From NCBI RefSeq assembly GCF_021462225.1, contig NC_061801.1:10908125-10972124 (forward strand): a stretch of 64,000 nt of DNA. Direction: 5' to 3'. Source of the DNA: Girardinichthys multiradiatus. Taxonomy: Eukaryota; Chordata; Actinopteri; Cyprinodontiformes; Goodeidae. The translations under genes and the position numbers were made by a program. This document shows, piece by piece, positions 36,210 to 51,200 of the stretch (the stretch's first letter is position 1; the number at the start of each line of letters is the position of its first letter). The notes under the pieces are model-generated. The model saw only the letters and a program-made list of their open reading frames with translations. It was not told the DNA's origin and did not search any database.

Positions 36210-39200
36210 CTGAGGAGAAGTCCGGTTTAGTGGAACTCAAACAAGAGAAATAATGAGGCTTTCATGCCTTTATTGTTACCGACCTTGCCGTTGTGCCAAA
36301 TGGTCTCGTTGCCTTCTGGGTCAACGTCATCCGTTCTAATAGAAAGATAGGACAGCTTCCTCTTCAGGCCTTTGCCTTTGATCTCCTGAAGCGATGCTTT
36401 ACCAATAAAGTCAGCTGGCTGCTCAGAGACATACGCAAAGATTGTGTGTCACAAATACGTGATAAATATTGAAATATGAACACCTCTTCTATAAAAAACA
36501 CAGTTACCTTGTTCAGTTTAATGAAATAGTCCAGCCCCGCCTCCAGAGGATTAGTGTCACAGTTCATCTGAAATAATAGATTGTTGTTCTCATTAAAAAA
36601 CAGGTGAACATGTGCAATATACAGTGTCTTGCAAAGGTATTCACCCCTGAACCTTTCACATTGACTTGCATTAAAAGCAATGTAGGGGAAACCTTTAAAA
36701 ATTCAGAATAAGAAACTCAAAAACAAGCAAAAACCTTAATACAAACTGCTATCTGTGCTTGAAAACTAACACTGCTAATAACCCTGAGCATTGTTTAGTG
36801 GTTTTAGATTAAAAGGGGCTGGTTGTAAATCCACGCCATCATTTTCAGATTTCTATTCGTGAAATGTATTATTTTCCTTTCCTTGCACTTCACAATTATG
36901 CACTACTTTGTGTTTGTCTATCACATAATATCCCAATAAACTACACTGAAGTTGGTGGTTCTAACGTAAAAATATGTGAAAATGCAAAGTGTTTTAATTC
37001 CACTGCTAAATTAGTTCTTAGAATGCTTTAAGTTCTTTCTTTCCTAAATGTCAATACATTGGCATTGTTCTTAATAAGAGGTTGGAAATTAAAACAATAT
37101 AACACACAGTCTGTAACTCCATTTGCAGACTCTGCTGTCTTCATGCAAGACATTTAAAAGTAATCTGACAGAAATTAAAGACATTTTCTTTTAACAAGAA
37201 TTGTTCTCTATTTTAGAAACACTTTCCTGTTAATAGTTCTTCGCTGTGACTTTTTTTCCTTTTTGAGCGGTTCACTGATGTGACATGGCACACATCCACC
37301 TTTAATCATCCAACCAGATGTGACTCAGATCTGCTCTGAATGTTTTCTGTGTGGAGGAGTCTTAATTTATCTGATATAAAGTTGTCCCTATTTGTTTCTG
37401 CTCTAAGGGCCTTGAATTAACAGTATGATACAGCACATGTTGCATGTAAAATGCTTAGGTACAAGGTCTGGAGAGAGAAAAAAGAAAAGGTTTGTAAGAA
37501 CTTTGGAAATCCTGGAGAATTATTGTTCCAGAATACTTCAAAAGATTACAAGGTCTGGGTCCTGGGTCTGGGAATCAGAGTATGGAGAAATAAGCAGTTG
37601 TTTCTGAACACAGACTTTAGCAGTAAATTGTAAATGTATAGAACAATTGTCTCTATTGGGAATGTGATAGAATTTAAAAAATGTGCAGGGATCATGGAAT
37701 ATTCATTTATAAACACAAGTGGAAAATAAGTTTCTTCCAGTGTGTGTTTGGCAACATTCATCTGAATATTGTTTAGATTTGCGTACCTCAGCTCCCCAAC
37801 CCCTGAAGCCCTTTTCCAGTCTGAGAGAGGCCATGGCATAGGTGCCGAAATTGTCGATGCCTTCATCTTTTCCTGCTTCCATCATGGCCTGGTACACAGC
37901 TGCCATGTTCTTCTGCTCAATGTACAGCTCCCAGCCCAGCTCACCTACCCACATGTAAACACAGTTAAAACATATCAGGGTTCCTACACAGTTCTTAGAC
38001 TTCTCTGGATCCAAACTAGCAGACATCTCAGTCCACGTTTGGTCCATTTTAAAAAATAAATTCAAAGGTTCTGTGTGAATGTGATTTTTTGTTTATCGAA
38101 ATCAGGCTTTAAACACAAAATCTGATAAAAGAAAAAAAGGAGAAAATGGAAGCAAAGAGGGAAGGGAAGGAATGAAGGAAAAAACAAAAATGAAAATAGG
38201 AAGCAATGGGATATAGGAGGAGGGATGGAAAAAGAAAGACAAATAAAAGGAAGGAAGAAGAGAATGAATGAAACAATGAAAAAAGGAAGGTAGGGAATAA
38301 GAAAGGGTAATTCAAAATGGAGGAAAAAAGAAATGGAAGAAAAAGATTAAAGAAAAATGCAGTAAAGAAGGAAAAGAGCAAAACAGAAGGGAAGGAAAGA
38401 GGGAAGAAGAGCAGGAAGAAAGGAAGGTAGAAGGGGAAGGTGCAAGCAATAAGGCAAAATAAAAGAAAAAAAGGCAAGAATGAAAGAGGGAAGTAGAATA
38501 GTAACAAGGAAGGAATGCACTGAATGATATTTAATGAATGACTGAATGAATATAATTTCTTCAAACAATTTATTATTTTAATGAATTTACATGAGTGTGA
38601 TATTGAGGGACATCTACGCCAACTTACCTGTTACCAACTGCATCTGCTACTGTTGCTACTGTGTTTACAAATATTTGCCAATTTACCATTCCTCTTAAAT
38701 GAATTTTAAGTTTTAATACTGACTAATGTTTTTCTTCACAGCTCATCGCCTGACTAATGTACACCATTGGACAAATAAGATGAAGTGTGTCCTTTACCAG
38801 TGTAGGAGATCCTGATGGCCCTGACAGGGATCCCAGCCAGCTGGATGTTCTTGCAGTGGAGAAATTTGAACCCGGCATCACTCATATCTTCATCTGTCAG
38901 CTTCTGGAGAACCTTCCGGGAATTTGGTCCAGCAATTCCCAGCACTCCTATCTTGTCTGTCACATTATTGATGTCCACATCATATCTGCCCTCGGCAGCT
39001 TCTGTTTCAATCCATCTGAGTCAAATTCAAACCCAAAACATGAAACAAATGTTCCACAATTGTCATAATATTTCTGTTCTTTTCTTTTGTTGCATATTTA
39101 ATCATTTTTTGGCACAAATATGGATCTCTCACACAAGGCAAACATGAGCCCTGCACCTCACTGTGCAGCTTGTAACCAGTGGAGGTCGCTGCAAAGCCAC

Positions 39201-42200
39201 TAACGTTTCGCTGGATCTCGACAGCGTGTGTTGAAGAAAAGTCATGGGGAGGAATGTGCTGCCTTCCAACTGGAGCAAAAAGAGGAGTGCATTATTGACA
39301 GCTGCTGGGAGGTTTTGGATTTCAGTGGTTTAAAAGAGACTGAGAGAGTTATCCAGCCAAACTTGGGCTTCAACTCTGGCTTGGGTGTGTCGGACCCAGA
39401 ACTGAAGAGAGTTCTTCACTGTCAATTCTTGGAACACCAAGTAGGTTTCTCGTGCATCGGGCGACAATTTTGCCCCATTCTGTTCCAAGGTGTCAGAGTG
39501 ACCTGGAGTTTTCCCAGGCTGCATGGATAATAAAGTGCTGTCCCTCCTGTTGAGGTGCACTGCCGGTCAGCTGGCTTTAAAAAGTCTACTACGCTTTTGA
39601 CTTTCTTATTAATAACAAATTCTACTGATTTAAATTACTTAAGAAATGCACAAGCATTGTATACTATTACGGTCCCCTTGCCCCACCTGTTGCTGCGCAC
39701 TGGCAATCAGCAGGCTACGAAGGGCCATTACACTGTTTACTTGCTTACAGCAAAGGCAAATTTGAATGTTTGGAAATAAACAAGGACGAATGTGGCTAAG
39801 GGTTCAGTCGCATTCCTCTTTCTCCATTCTACTGTCTGGAAACAAGAATTAAAAAAAGCAACATGGAGCATCATCGCACCACCCTTCCCCCACATGTTGC
39901 TGGAAAAAAGGTTACAACCCTTTCACATGCTTACAACAAAAACTAATTTGACTGTTTGGGAATGAAGAAAGGATGCAGTAGTCCTTCCCCCACCTGTTGC
40001 TGTGTCCCACCAGTCAACTGGTTGAAAAACAGGAGACTAGACTTTTCCTTTTCTCTTGCTTACGGCAAAAACAAGTTTGACTGTTCAGAAATTAAGAAGG
40101 AAGGACACAAAGAAGAAAGAAACCTAACAGGGAAGTATATTCTGCATTACTAATTTTATATCAAAATAACTACAAATGTATGGTGTAGATAACATTATTA
40201 TAACTGTAATAATTAATGTTGTACTAATTTTGCAGCATGATCTAATTAGATAATTTTATAAATTGTTTTACGTTTTTGTTTTAAGACAATGATGCTGTGA
40301 AACCGTTGTATTTTTATATGATACTGGAAAAATCACATTCCGACCCATAAAGGAAATGAAGGTTGGAAATCAAGCTTAGGCATGAAGCACAAATTAATTT
40401 CCACTAATCTGCACGGCAATAATGCATCAAAACAATAGTAAAAAAAAAAAAGGGAAAAACATGATGATTGAATTGTTCAAACTGTGAGGTATTACGAGGA
40501 AATATAATGCGTTCTCAATACTCTGAAAAATTCTGCATTTCTTCACTGAGAGAGAGAATCATTGGAGGAAAGAAACTTGGTCTGGAAAAAAGTCAATTAA
40601 GCCAATACCTGGGCACAATGCTCCATCAGTCAAAGCCACCAAAGATACGTTGCAACAGCTTCTGCTATCCTGACCAGCTGGACTGACACCGTCTGATGTT
40701 TCTCACCTGAGGTCGTGGAGCTCAGACCCCGAGCCTGTGATGAGCAGGAACTCTCCTGGTGTCATCTGGGTGATGGTGACCTCAGCAAAGACTCTGCCAG
40801 CAGGCGTCAGCATGTGGCTGATGTTGGTCTGGCCAACCTGAAAGTACATTTTGAAATGACACAGACTTAGAAGAAGAGGTGGTTGGCCACAACTATTTGT
40901 CTACCAGTGGAATCACCACGTAGGTGACCTTTTTCAACGGTTTATGCATGTGCTTTACCTTTGGCATGTTATTGGCAAACAGGTGATCAAGCAGCTTGAG
41001 TGAGTCCTTCCCTTTTACTATAAACTTTCCAAAAGGCGTGAGGTCGATCACACCCACCTTCTCCATCACCAGTCTGCATTCTCCCCCTACAGAACTGAAC
41101 CAGTTGGTACGTCTGAAACTCGGCCTGAGGGTTGGACAAAAGTTTCAAGTCAGCTACATTAGGGTTAGGAGTTAGGGTAGATTGTTGGGTTAGGGTTAGG
41201 GTAGGGTCAAGTAGATTTATGCTCAAAGGTTGGTTGTTTTTATTGCAATTGGGTTCATTATGCCGGTTAAAAAAGCGAGTAAAAGGGAAGTGCAATGCGT
41301 CGTAACATTCCTTAGCTTTAGGTATACATTTTCTAGAGATGAACTGGATTTGCCGCACTGCAGGGCTAAATGGTTCTTTCACATGCCCATTGTCAAATCA
41401 CTAACTGTGGACATCTTACAAAGCTTGATTCTTACAAGTGCAGTTGCATTTATCCCGGCTGTCCGATATTTTCAGTGTGGGACCTAAAAAAGGCTGCTCT
41501 ACAAAATATTGGTTCAGGAGGCTATATACAGATGTATGCCACACTTTAAATATATACCTGTTTTGTTTTGTGTGCTTTTTTCTTGTATCTTTTACTTCAT
41601 ACCTTCCCCACTACTCAAAGAAACCACAAAATTTCTACTGTTTGGTAAAAGAAGGGAGTTAGTAAATCAAAGAAAGAGTGTACAGCAACCATATCATCAT
41701 GCTTTTCCCTGAAATACATAAGTATAAAGATGTTTGTTGTTGGGAATGGTAAAAAGGTTCATAACGCAATAGTAGAATACATTCTATTCAGATTAAAGGA
41801 GAATTGCAGGCTTCAAAAAATATCATACTTGTATCCCGTGTCATCTCCAGGTTTGTAGAACCAGTGGGGTTGTTCCCAGCCGGCATGAAAGCCCATTGAG
41901 CACTTGTCCTTCAGCAGCTTGTAAACACCACTTGTCCTGGAAGTTGGCCGACCAGCAAAACGCTCTTCCTTGGGATAACCGACTGGAAAAAACAAAATTA
42001 TGATCTTAGTGACAGCTATATGTGAAAGCCGGTTACTTAAGAAGGGCTGGATACTTACCCACATTGTTGAAGCCATACGATTCTCTTGCTTTGGCACATA
42101 TGAAAGGTACATCTGTCCATTTGCCATATCGGCTGGGATCACATTCAAGCAGGTCGTAAGGAGGCTCTCTATTAATAATCCAGTCGCTCAGGAACTTACC

Positions 42201-45200
42201 GATGCCACCAGCATGGATAACTCCATACCTGGACAAACACAGTTCAATGTTCACCATACTTTATTGTCCACATTTCAGAACCTAAGGCCTTCAGGAAATG
42301 TCGTTCCAATCAGAAGTTTACATACACTCATCACAGCCGGAATGTCTTATCAATTAGGAGCGCTTAATGATTTCTTTAAATCATTGTTTTTCACATATGA
42401 AATAACTATAAGAATTTGTCTAACAGCATTGGATTGACCTTTTTTTTATTTACACAAGTCATTAAAGTATTTTGGAGTCATTTCTGAACAGCTATAAAGA
42501 GTTTTACGCAAGTACGATTTATTCTAATGTGTCACCACTTTGTCAAGGTCTGAAAGAAGACCCAAACCCACCATAATATGACTGAAACTTAGGATGTTCA
42601 GAATCAACCAAGGAACCCCCAAGGTTCAAATGTAAAAACTGCTGGAAGAGCGGAGTCACTGTTGATTGTGAAGAGAATTTTACTCTTGAACTGAGAGGGC
42701 GCCAATGTGGGTCAGTGTTTGTATCCAATATTAATGTTACTGTTATAGCCATGCCTATATTATTTATATATATATTTCCCTAGTCGTTCAACATTGACCA
42801 CATTGTTCCTCTGCCTCAGTTAAAACCCACAATCCTGCACTGCATCGCTATCACTGTCACATGCCCAAACCAATACGACATGGCCAACACCTTCCCCTCC
42901 TGAATCACACACAAACGGCAGCAAGATGGAAATAAACATTGTTTTTTTTTAATATCAGCCCAGTTTTACTTATTGGACCGGTAACGATTTGTTAAAAAAT
43001 TACTAACAATGGCCAAAACCGATGTTAATGCATATATATCATGCATCACTAATGTAGATTAAGCTATATTGCCACAATGGCAAAATGTATGCTTTAATGA
43101 ATCATGGTGAGGCCTTTAAACCCATGACCACTGAACCAACTGTCAGGCATGGTAGCAGCGGCGTCATGCCTATTTTACTGCTATTAGTACTGGTGAGTCT
43201 CACAAAGCAGATGGAACAATGAGGGAGGACTGACCAAACCTCAAATCAGCAGCTGTCCAGTCGAAACTTGAACACAGTTGTTCCAACAGGAAAATAAGCC
43301 CAATCACTAATCAACACTGGTTATGGAATTAGAATAGAGCCTTCCCAAAACCCACAGCTCAACATTATTAAAAAGTTTTAACAAACTTTAAATGAACATC
43401 CTCGTTAAGAAACCCACATACTTAAGTTAACTCTCGAAATTCTGCCCGGAAGAGAGGTCAAATATCCCCCCAGGGTTATGCCAAAACCCTTTTAATAGCT
43501 GCAAAAGCATGTTGTGAAGATGCAGGTGACAATAAACCAAAGATTAGAGGCGTATGTATAAAGCTGATCCTGTATATATTTTTCAAATTTAATATAACTG
43601 CGACTTGTGTTGTTTTCATATAGCTGCCTCCAATTTTGCACCTCGCAGTTCTAAGAGCTCTGATTCAACGCGCACCCAAAGCCAATGGCAGTCCAGTAGT
43701 TGCGAATGCCCTGATGTGGTCCGACCATGGGCAGCAGGTCAGGGGTGTATGTGATCGGTCCAGACACGACATTGATGATGTCGGCTTTCTTCAGCACAGG
43801 GACCATCTCCATGGCCATCTCAATATGCTCCATTATTCTGTCGAGGTCCGACTCAAACAGCTCCTTCCCAAAACCTACAACAATAAGAAGAGCAGAAATA
43901 AAAAAAAATAAACCCACTACACAAAACTTAAAGTTATCAAGAAATTCAAAAAAAGGTTTTGGCTAAATAAGATATGGATAATCCATGGCATACAGACCTG
44001 GTGGTACTCCATCTCTAACCCAGGAGTCCTGAAGCACCATCTTCTCCATCTTCTCATATGGACCAAACAGCAGTCCATCCCTCTCCTGACGCATATAGTA
44101 GGAGCCCTCCAGGTCCCTGATAACAGCCAGCTCCTTCTTCAGAGCCTTCACCTCTGGTACTGTTGCTGTCACTACATACTGGTGATGCACAGGGATAGTG
44201 GGGTGTTCGAAACCAATCATTTTGCCCACTTCACGGGCCCAAAACCCTTAAAATATAAAAAGAGTGAGAGAAATAGTATCCAGGGAATTCAGCCTAAAAG
44301 ATGCAAGCAATTCTTTTCTTAAATAAAAGCACATATAACACTCTCCACATTCTTGGGCACCCTAGTAAGGCAGTGTAAAAAGCCCAAAAAAAAAATTAAC
44401 TGTTACATGAGTTTAATAATAGGAAAGATAAACCCACACTGAGAAACATTCCTTTTTTTCCCCCAAATCACTGGGATCATATTTTTTAATTTACAATTTT
44501 ATTCATTTAAATTGATCATAAATTCAATAAACGTTTAATTACTAATCTTACTGTAGAGCTCTTACTTCTCTAGGTCCTATGGTAGAAATATTATACAAAG
44601 ACCAAAAATAGGTAAGACAAGAGAACATGCCACTCAGGTAAATCAGATCTGTGTTGATCTTCTGTGTTGATCTGCAACAAGAAAAAGCTACTAGACTATA
44701 TATGTACAGTCTTTCTTTTCAAAAAAGAAAAAAAATTAACCAGTAGAAAATGTATGATGACCATAATGAAATATTAGAGAGAAAACAACAACTTCCCTTA
44801 ACCTGGTCAGATCTATAGTCGAAGCAATAAGTACAAAGTTTAAAACAATTGGAACCATAACATAGAAAAGGCTGGATGTTGTTCTTGGCACCACAGTGAG
44901 ATGAATGGTAAGAGAGGTAGAAAATAAACCCCTTGAAGTACTACTTTTTAGAACAGATAATATATTAAGTGTTTTATTTGCACAACAAAATTTTAAAGAA
45001 TATTTGTTTCAAGGCTTTTAGACATCTTTTCCATTGGTGCCAGCATATGAAGCTGGTCTATTTGTCAAAAAAATCCAAATCTTAATAACAGAAAAAAAGT
45101 TATAAATTGTAAATTACCCCGGTATGAAGATTTCATACAGAATGAAAGCTCCTGATCAAAAAGTTGTTTTTTTGCAAATGTATAAAAGCTATTTGTTGAT

Positions 45201-48200
45201 GGATTGCTGTTTGTTGAACTCATCCACAGCAGGATTTTAACAAATAATACATAGAACATTGTCCACATTGTTTTTGTTTCATCATTTAATTAAAAAAGTG
45301 AAACCTATGAAGATTTGTCAAAAATAATTAGATGTTTTACTCGTTTATTTCTGTTAATTTTGATGATTAGGGCATAAGCCTAAAATATAAAGTTAATATT
45401 TTCTAGCTGACGTGCAGATGTCTGATGACATAGTTAATCATATCCCAAAATACAGATTAATACACGTCTTCTGGCCAGCCAGGTAAACAACATAGACAGG
45501 ACAGAAATATGCACATTTAATAAATAGCTAAATTTAGGTCACAAAACTACCACCCCCATAATATCTAATTTACAAACACTGCACCAACCACTTAGAAGGA
45601 GAAAAACTAAAGCATGCAGGAGCTAAACATAGTAGATGACTCCTCACTGATTACAGCTGAAGTACAGTATGACTTGGCTTAAACATTTACTGGTACAAAA
45701 CAAACAAACTGGGTTTGGAGTTTGTTAATGGGACACTTGAATGCAGCCCCGGTCAAGTTGCCAGACCAGGAGGTGCAGCTGAAGCCAGTTGAAGCGCTGT
45801 TAATTTAAGTTTATCTCTGCAGACATCCTCAACATCAGCATGTTTCAATTACAAAAACGAATTCAAATCTGCTCAGCAAGTCTTTTTTTTAGCTAATTCT
45901 GGGTGAAATGTTCTCAACATGTGCTGTTCTCAACAGAAAAGGAGGCTGTTTACCAAAAGCTTGGACACAGGGCTAATTCACAGCATGAATCAATTCAGTC
46001 AGCACTTAAAGTAACACTCGAAACAAGTCTTGCTTTGTCTAATGTTAAATTCAATCTGAAAAGACTCACAAAGAACAGGGATGGCAATTAGAAAAGTTTT
46101 AATGATGTGAAATTACATGGTTATTTCTTTGGCGCTCAGATCTGGGAGGAAGACATGAATGCTGAGAATGACATGAGCTAAGATGAACATTTGTAAGGTT
46201 TAGATTTAGAGATGTCTTCCCCCTGATCCGACAGTGGTGGTGGATTGGTGGCCAGGGAGTGAGGAAGCCAGGAGGAGATGGGAAGGAAGACGGTGGAGTA
46301 GGGGTGGAGGAGGAATGAGCTCAGCTGACAAGAGTCTTTCATTCTGAATTTTCGTCTAAACTCCATCTGTCCTTCTATTTATGAGTTTAAACTTGTAGTA
46401 ATCAGGCCAATATGTTTAAAATGTCACAGGACATTAGGCATTATTAGTATTTATGATATTTATAGGCCTTTTCTAGCCAACCCTGCTGTATGAAAGGACA
46501 GAAGATGCTCAGTTTAACAAATTATCCACATGCTCTCATTCAGACAGCTGAAATTCCTTAACATAATTTGTGGTGAGTTCTGGTACGAAACTTTGTGGAA
46601 CTAAGCTAGCAAAACATCTACATGACAATTAATGATTAGTTAAAAAAGTTAAAAACTACTCAATATATTTATTTATCCAACATAAATGTTTTGGTCTGTG
46701 ATAGGCCCTTAGTCTACAAACTCCAAACAGTAACTTGTTTCAACTTATTTCGATCTTGCTGCAGTTTGTATATGTCATTTGTATATTGTAGGTCTTGAGA
46801 AATTACATTTGTGTACCGAAACCTATAATCCCTGGTCAAAGCATGGCTTGGGGCTGTTTGTATTAATGCTTCCATGGGGCGCTCTGGAGGAATTAGGGCA
46901 ACGCCAACATCTTTTTGGGGCTGGATTAAGATCGATCATATTGAATTGGTGCAAATCAGATGATATATCTATGTATGAGAGCTGAACGTTTGGCTATGGA
47001 GTAACATTGGATTTTACCACGCCGCCACAACCACACCCTCTGGCCAAAAGTTTTCGTTCTCAACATCAAGTTACACCAACTTGTCTTCTGTCATTGAGCG
47101 CAATTCTAGTAATTGAGCAATTGCAGTTAAACTGACATAATCATAAACATAATAGTTATTCCCCCGTCATGTGTAACATTAACATGAGGACTGCTGTAGA
47201 CCCATCTCTGCTATTATGTTTGCATGGTTCTATATGAGGGCAGGACCTGTAACCATAACTCAGGGACCTGTGAGGGAAATCTGGAGATAGAGATTTGTTG
47301 TGCAAGCTCAAGGGAATTGCTGCTTGCTGTTTTCATCACGACTCTATCCACAATGCATTAAAAAACGCTGAGGTCCCTTCTGTTTCTGGAGAGATTTTCT
47401 GCATTTTAGATGGATGTTTGGAAAAGAAATGCTAAGCTGGCCGATTTCCCACAAGAAGGGCTTCTATACTCCTGCTGCCCAGAAAGCAGTGGCGTCTGTT
47501 TTCAGTCTATGGAAATCCATGGTGAGTGGAGAAACAAAGAGAACTAAAATCAGAATAAGTTACAATATGTATTTCCAAAAACCAACACTGAACCACACAA
47601 AGAACAGCACGTAAACAATGTTTGACCAAAAATATGAATGAAATCAGCTAAACTAAGAAAAGAAATATCATGCATATAAAAATTCAGCAGCAAAAACCAC
47701 AAAAAAATTCTGTCAGGAGGTGTGAATGTGCTGCTCCTTGAACATTGGCTGGAAAGTGATCTGCTGTCCTCTTTGGATTGGCTGTGAAGGTAAACTGAGC
47801 AGTAGTGCCAGACCATGCTACACTTCAACAAACCCTCAGAGGTTGCATGCTATTGTTGCAGAGGTATAATTTTCAATGTGCTGCAGATTTTTAACCCATC
47901 TGTTGCTGTAGGAAAAAAAAGATGACCAATCAAAAAGATCCATGACCTAAATTCAGCTCAGTTACACAACACCTTCCTCGGCGAAGAGAAGCCTGGGGGT
48001 GGGATGTGTGTGTGTGGCGGGGTATGTGCCTACTGCAGTAAATTCCTGAACCAGACCCAACAAAACAAGTAGCAGGAATGAAAGGAAATTTTGCAAACAA
48101 GATCCCCCCAGAACTGGTCTGGCCCAGTTCAAACTAAAGTTGTCTTCTATGAACTCTGCAAGCTGTGATCTGAGTGGGCAAAGTTCTCCTGCAGTGAGGC

Positions 48201-51200
48201 GTTTGCAGATAAGATTATTACATCTACTATGTAAGCACTGTTGCAGAAATGCTGGATCTGTTTTTCAAATGCATTTTGTGGTAATTGTGGTGTTTAAAAA
48301 TACCATAACTGGAACTTCGCTTTCTTTGTAAGCTTTTTTCTTCTTTTTCTCTTCTCTTAGTTTAATCTCAGTTATAATTACCAAAATGACATTTATCTGC
48401 TTGATACCAGAATAATGGGACAGATATTTTACTAGAAATTGTTTCACAACTTTCTTATAAATTTGGGAAAGCAACGATGATGATGTCATGGCCTCTATAA
48501 GGTTAATTCACAATATTTGAGTTAATTGAAGAATTGAGTAAATTTGAATATTGAATAAAGACCATGGGTTCCCAAAGGTGAATGAATATGTGTATCAACT
48601 GAACAACGAAGGCATAAGACCTTCTGAAGATGCTGGCTGAAAGTGGTAAAAGGGTGTCATTATCAGCAATGAAAAAAGGCCACTCAGAAAGCAAGAAGCC
48701 ATGACTCCTAATGCAAAATAAAGCTAAGCAGTTTGCTAATGCAGTCAGAGACAAAGACTTCAATATCTGGAGACATTTCCTGGGATTTGATTAAATGAAA
48801 AGTGTTTTACCTTATTGACCATTAGGTACATCAGGAGGAAAGAGTCGGAGGGTTGCAAGCCTTAGAACACCATCCCAACTATGAGTTAGTTATGACAGCT
48901 TCATTGTGAAGTTGGGCTGTGCTGCAGGAGACTGGTCCATTTCACAAAGCACAGCACCCCTTGAACCTTTTCCCATTTTGTCACATAAGATGTTAGTGAC
49001 AGACCAACCCAAAATTGGTACATAATTGTGACGTGGAAGAAAGAAAATGCTACATTGTATTCAAAATTAGTTAAGGGGTATGCCTCAACCAGGGCTGCAG
49101 GATATCAGGAAAACATCAGGTATAGCATAATATAGATGAAAGCTGGAATGACAGCTTTCACCTATGATAAATAAATTACAATAAATAAATAAGTAAGTTC
49201 CTCAAGGCTCCAACCTTTTTTCATTGCAAACATAGACCTCAGATAGTGACCAGTCAAAGCAGTTACTGAAATGTTTCCAGCAACACCGTTTTATTGACAA
49301 GTTTGGCAATACAGTTTTATATTAGTTTTATCCAAACATCTTAAGGTGTTCTGTTTCTCTGCATTGAACAAATATCACAAAATTCATTCTATGTATGTAG
49401 AGCACGAATGCATTGTACCCATTTAATTAGCTAATATGTATTGCAACCCAAGCAGTTCTTTGCAATACTGATGTCATGTGCACTGATATTGTGATGAAGA
49501 TACATTTGTGATATATTGTGCAGCTCTAGCCTCGACCAGAAATCTTTGCCCATTCTTCTTTGTAAAATAGCTTGAGCTGTATGAGATTGGAAGGAGAGGA
49601 TCTGTAAATGTGGATTTTCAAGTCTTGCCAAAAGTTCTCCTTTAGGTGTAGGTTTACACCATAATAGGACAAGAAAATGCTTTGACCGAAACTCTTTCAT
49701 TGTGGCCCTGGCTGTACATTCAGCTCCCTTAGTCGCTCTGAAGAAAAGCATCCCCACAGCATGCTGCAGCCACTACCTTGCTACACTGTGGAGTTGGAGA
49801 GTTCACGGTGACGTGACAAACTGCAAACTGGAGTTCTTCTGGTTTTAATTCAGTGATGGCTCTCTTCTCACTACTATTCCATAAAGGCCAGACTTGTGGA
49901 GCGCACAGCCCATAGTTGTCCTGTCAACAGATTCTCCTGCCTGAGTTGTGGATCTCTGCAGGTCTTCGAGAGTTACCATGGGCCTCTTGGCTGCTTCTCT
50001 GATTAATGCTCTCCTGCCTGACCTTTGAGTTTAGTTGGACGACCATGTCTTTGTAGATTTGAAGTTGGGCCATACTCTTTCCATTTTCAGGTGATTAATT
50101 AAACACAGAGCTCTGTGTGTAAAAGGTTGGAATATTGTTTTAAAGGCTAACCCTGTTTTAAATGTCTGCTGTGTTCCTTGGTCTCCATGATGCTGTTTGT
50201 TCACTAATGTTCTCAAACAAACCTGTGAGGCCTTCAGAGAACAGGTTTATTTATACTGAGATTACATTAGACACAACTGGATCCTATGTTCTAATTATGT
50301 AACTTCTAAAGGAAACAGGTTGCACTGGATTTTATTTAGGCATAGGAGAGTAAACCAGGCTAAACACAGATGCAAGCCAACCTTTCAGATCTATAATTTT
50401 TCTTCCACTTCACAATTATGCACAACTTTGTGTTGGTCTGTATAACAAAATCCCAATAAAACATATTGAACCTTGTGTGTGAAATGTGTTTTTATTCTAA
50501 AAAATAAAAAAAATAACCTTGGTGCATAATTGGGTAATGAGCAGGTAAGCCATGAGTTGCAGAGGATGCTGTCTTTACACTTTTTGCGGTGAAACCTGTT
50601 TGGATGTAAAATATGTGTTTTGTTTGTTTATTTTTTTAGTTTTGTTGTTGTTTATAAGTCTATTCTAATTTTGAAAGTTCCAATAGCAGTATTGGAAGGC
50701 ACTGTTCATGCATTTTCTTTTATCTTTGCTTGTTAATTTGTGCTACAATTGTTAATAAAGATCCAAAAAACAAACAAAAAATATATATCATTATCAATAT
50801 CAGAAAAAAACAAACCTGCTGTGTTCACAATGCAATTTGCACGGATGGTCCCATGAGGAGTCTGGACATCCCACTTCCCATCTGATGTTGGTTTGAGCCC
50901 AGTGACTGGAGCTGGATTGTAAATCTGGGCCCCGTACATACGAGCTCCAGCAGCCAGAGCCATGGTAAGAGAGTACGGGTCAATGTGGCCATCTCCAGGA
51001 GTATAAAGACCTGCCAACACCTAAAAGCATACAGTAACCTTAAATGTGAACCTATATTAGAAAATGTTTGTATGATTTTTTTTTCACAGAATGGCAACCA
51101 TGTAAAATCCCCTTTTTACCAATAGGCAGAGGTGAAAGTGACCCGGTCCGGTCCGGTACTGCATACCACTAAAAGATTCTGCACCGGTACACAGTACCGG

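Noticed and set aside
37425..37633. Two 60-codon plus-strand frames in dmgdh intron 13
   Set aside because: Short, overlapping, antisense to the gene, without any recognisable motif.
38109..38564. 151-codon minus-strand frame rich in Phe, Leu and Ser
   Set aside because: It is the complement of a polypurine tract inside a dmgdh intron; low complexity, no start context or domain.
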